Program-made: the position numbers and the translations under genes
Assembly: GCA_025927795.1 (NCBI GenBank)
Contig: JAICKT010000067.1
Span: 1 to 14,415 of the forward strand
DNA length: 14,415 bases
Source: Parafilimonas sp.
GTDB lineage: Bacteria > Bacteroidota > Bacteroidia > Chitinophagales > Chitinophagaceae
Direction of reading: 5' to 3'
The notes under the pieces: generated by a model
Databases searched by the model: none
Told to the model about the DNA's origin: nothing
What the model saw: only the letters and a program-made list of their open reading frames with translations
In this document: positions 14,031 to 14,415 of the stretch, piece after piece
How positions within the stretch are numbered: the first letter of the stretch is position 1
How the letters are laid out: each line of letters opens with the position of its first letter

Positions 14031-14067
14031 TAAAAATAAAATAACTGCCTGAAATGCAGTGCAGTTA
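14031..14067 (-). terminator. Likely terminator of the DUF3857-type gene
   Basis: On the minus strand TAACTGC (14067-14061) pairs with GCAGTTA (14048-14042), with a 12-base loop, followed by a T-rich tract (TTTATTTTTA). It lies about 40 bases after the gene's stop. The stem is short but perfect. A smaller hairpin, TGCTG/CAGCA, lies between it and the stop. Confidence 0.5.
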
Positions 14068-14107
14068 AAAGTTTGCTGAAAATATTACAGCAGGAAATTA
14101 AGCTTAT

Positions 14108-14415
14108 TTAGTTTATATCTTTTTTTATCAGGACCACCCGGCTTCTGTCTGCTCTATAAATATCATTATAGAATTTGGTGAAATCAGAAAAATCTGATGC
14201 AGGAAAACGACCTGCGAAACGTGTATAATCCCGTTCTACTTTAAGTTTATCTCCATCCGCAGTATAACTGATTTTATAAGAACCAAACTTACTGTTGAGA
14301 GATAAATCTTTTGGTATTGATTCCGGAGAATAACCCTGCGGTATTTTTATTTCAATTGAATCTATGTCGTGAAATGAGTAAGGATAATCAATATCAAAAA
14401 GGCGCTTATCGTTTA
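14108..14415 (-). CDS. C-terminal part (101 residues) of a DUF3857/transglutaminase-like protein
   Basis: The frame runs from the window edge to a TAA at 14110-14108. The visible end includes SFHDIDSIEIKIPQGY, then PKDLSLNSKFGSYKISY, KVERDYTRFAGRFPASDF and FTKFYNDIYRADRSRVVLIKK. A beta-rich region with EIKIPQGY...G.Y, and a helix with DF..FYNDI.RADR just before the end, is the C-terminal domain I know from Bacteroidota proteins that combine DUF3857, a transglutaminase core and DUF3858. These are usually exported and thought to act at the cell envelope. The catalytic core lies outside the window, so activity cannot be judged. It precedes clpB on the same strand but is separated by about 200 bases and a likely terminator. 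Confidence 0.7.
   Translation of the reverse strand, partial: NDKRLFDIDYPYSFHDIDSIEIKIPQGYSPESIPKDLSLNSKFGSYKISYTADGDKLKVERDYTRFAGRFPASDFSDFTKFYNDIYRADRSRVVLIKKDIN

Noticed and set aside
14022..14051. Tiny plus-strand open frame starting MAAKNKITA
   Set aside because: Nine codons that overlap a terminator hairpin; no ribosome site or conservation evidence.

Overview
The window looks like chromosomal DNA from a member of the phylum Bacteroidota, most likely a Chitinophagaceae or Sphingobacteriia-type bacterium (an inference). The evidence is the adjacent gliding genes gldE and gldD behind mutY and ssb, a DUF3109 protein, a DUF3857/transglutaminase-type C-terminus, a YpdA-type flavoprotein, AT-rich DNA, promoter boxes of the Bacteroidota type (TTG, about 19 bases, TAnnTTTG) and almost no Shine-Dalgarno sequences.

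Layout. 1-198 (-) is the start of a DUF3109 gene. 199-755 is mostly non-coding, with a possible response-regulator remnant and small inverted repeats. 756-1559 (+) is a secreted class C-type acid phosphatase. 1637-2515 (-) is a Tat-exported xylose-isomerase-like TIM-barrel protein. 2768-3190 (-) is a small unrecognised lipoprotein; behind it lies a decayed copy of the DUF3109 gene start. 3350-3706 (-) is a VOC/bleomycin-resistance-like protein. 4427 to 3795, 5781 to 4432, 6299 to 5847 and 7448 to 6360 (-) are gldD, gldE, ssb and mutY, read in the order mutY-ssb-gldE-gldD. 7500-9392 (+) is an ABC-F ATPase, divergent from mutY and convergent with a YpdA-type reductase (9387-10361, -). Then come a double-PAS protein (10453-11205, -), clpB (11286-13904, -) and the C-terminal end of a DUF3857-type protein (14108-14415, -).

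How the genes work together. Most are housekeeping or maintenance genes: DNA repair (mutY, ssb), proteostasis (clpB), translation (ABC-F), thiol redox (YpdA-like). GldD and GldE belong to the gliding/type IX secretion apparatus. I see no phage, IS element, CRISPR array, tRNA or rRNA, and no multi-gene defence system.

The most interesting signals are small. (1) Degenerate 7-bp tandem repeats occur at three places; at one they encode the GldD signal peptide, and at another they lie in a linker of the ABC-F protein. (2) Several genes have a -7-type box only 4-6 bases before the start codon, which predicts leaderless mRNAs. (3) A fragment of the DUF3109 gene start is duplicated 3 kb away. (4) Two enzymes depart from textbook residues: MutY has a C-X5-C spacing in its Fe-S loop, and the YpdA homologue has Ile where the Firmicutes enzyme has Cys14. 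Alignments and counts were made by eye; no database was searched.
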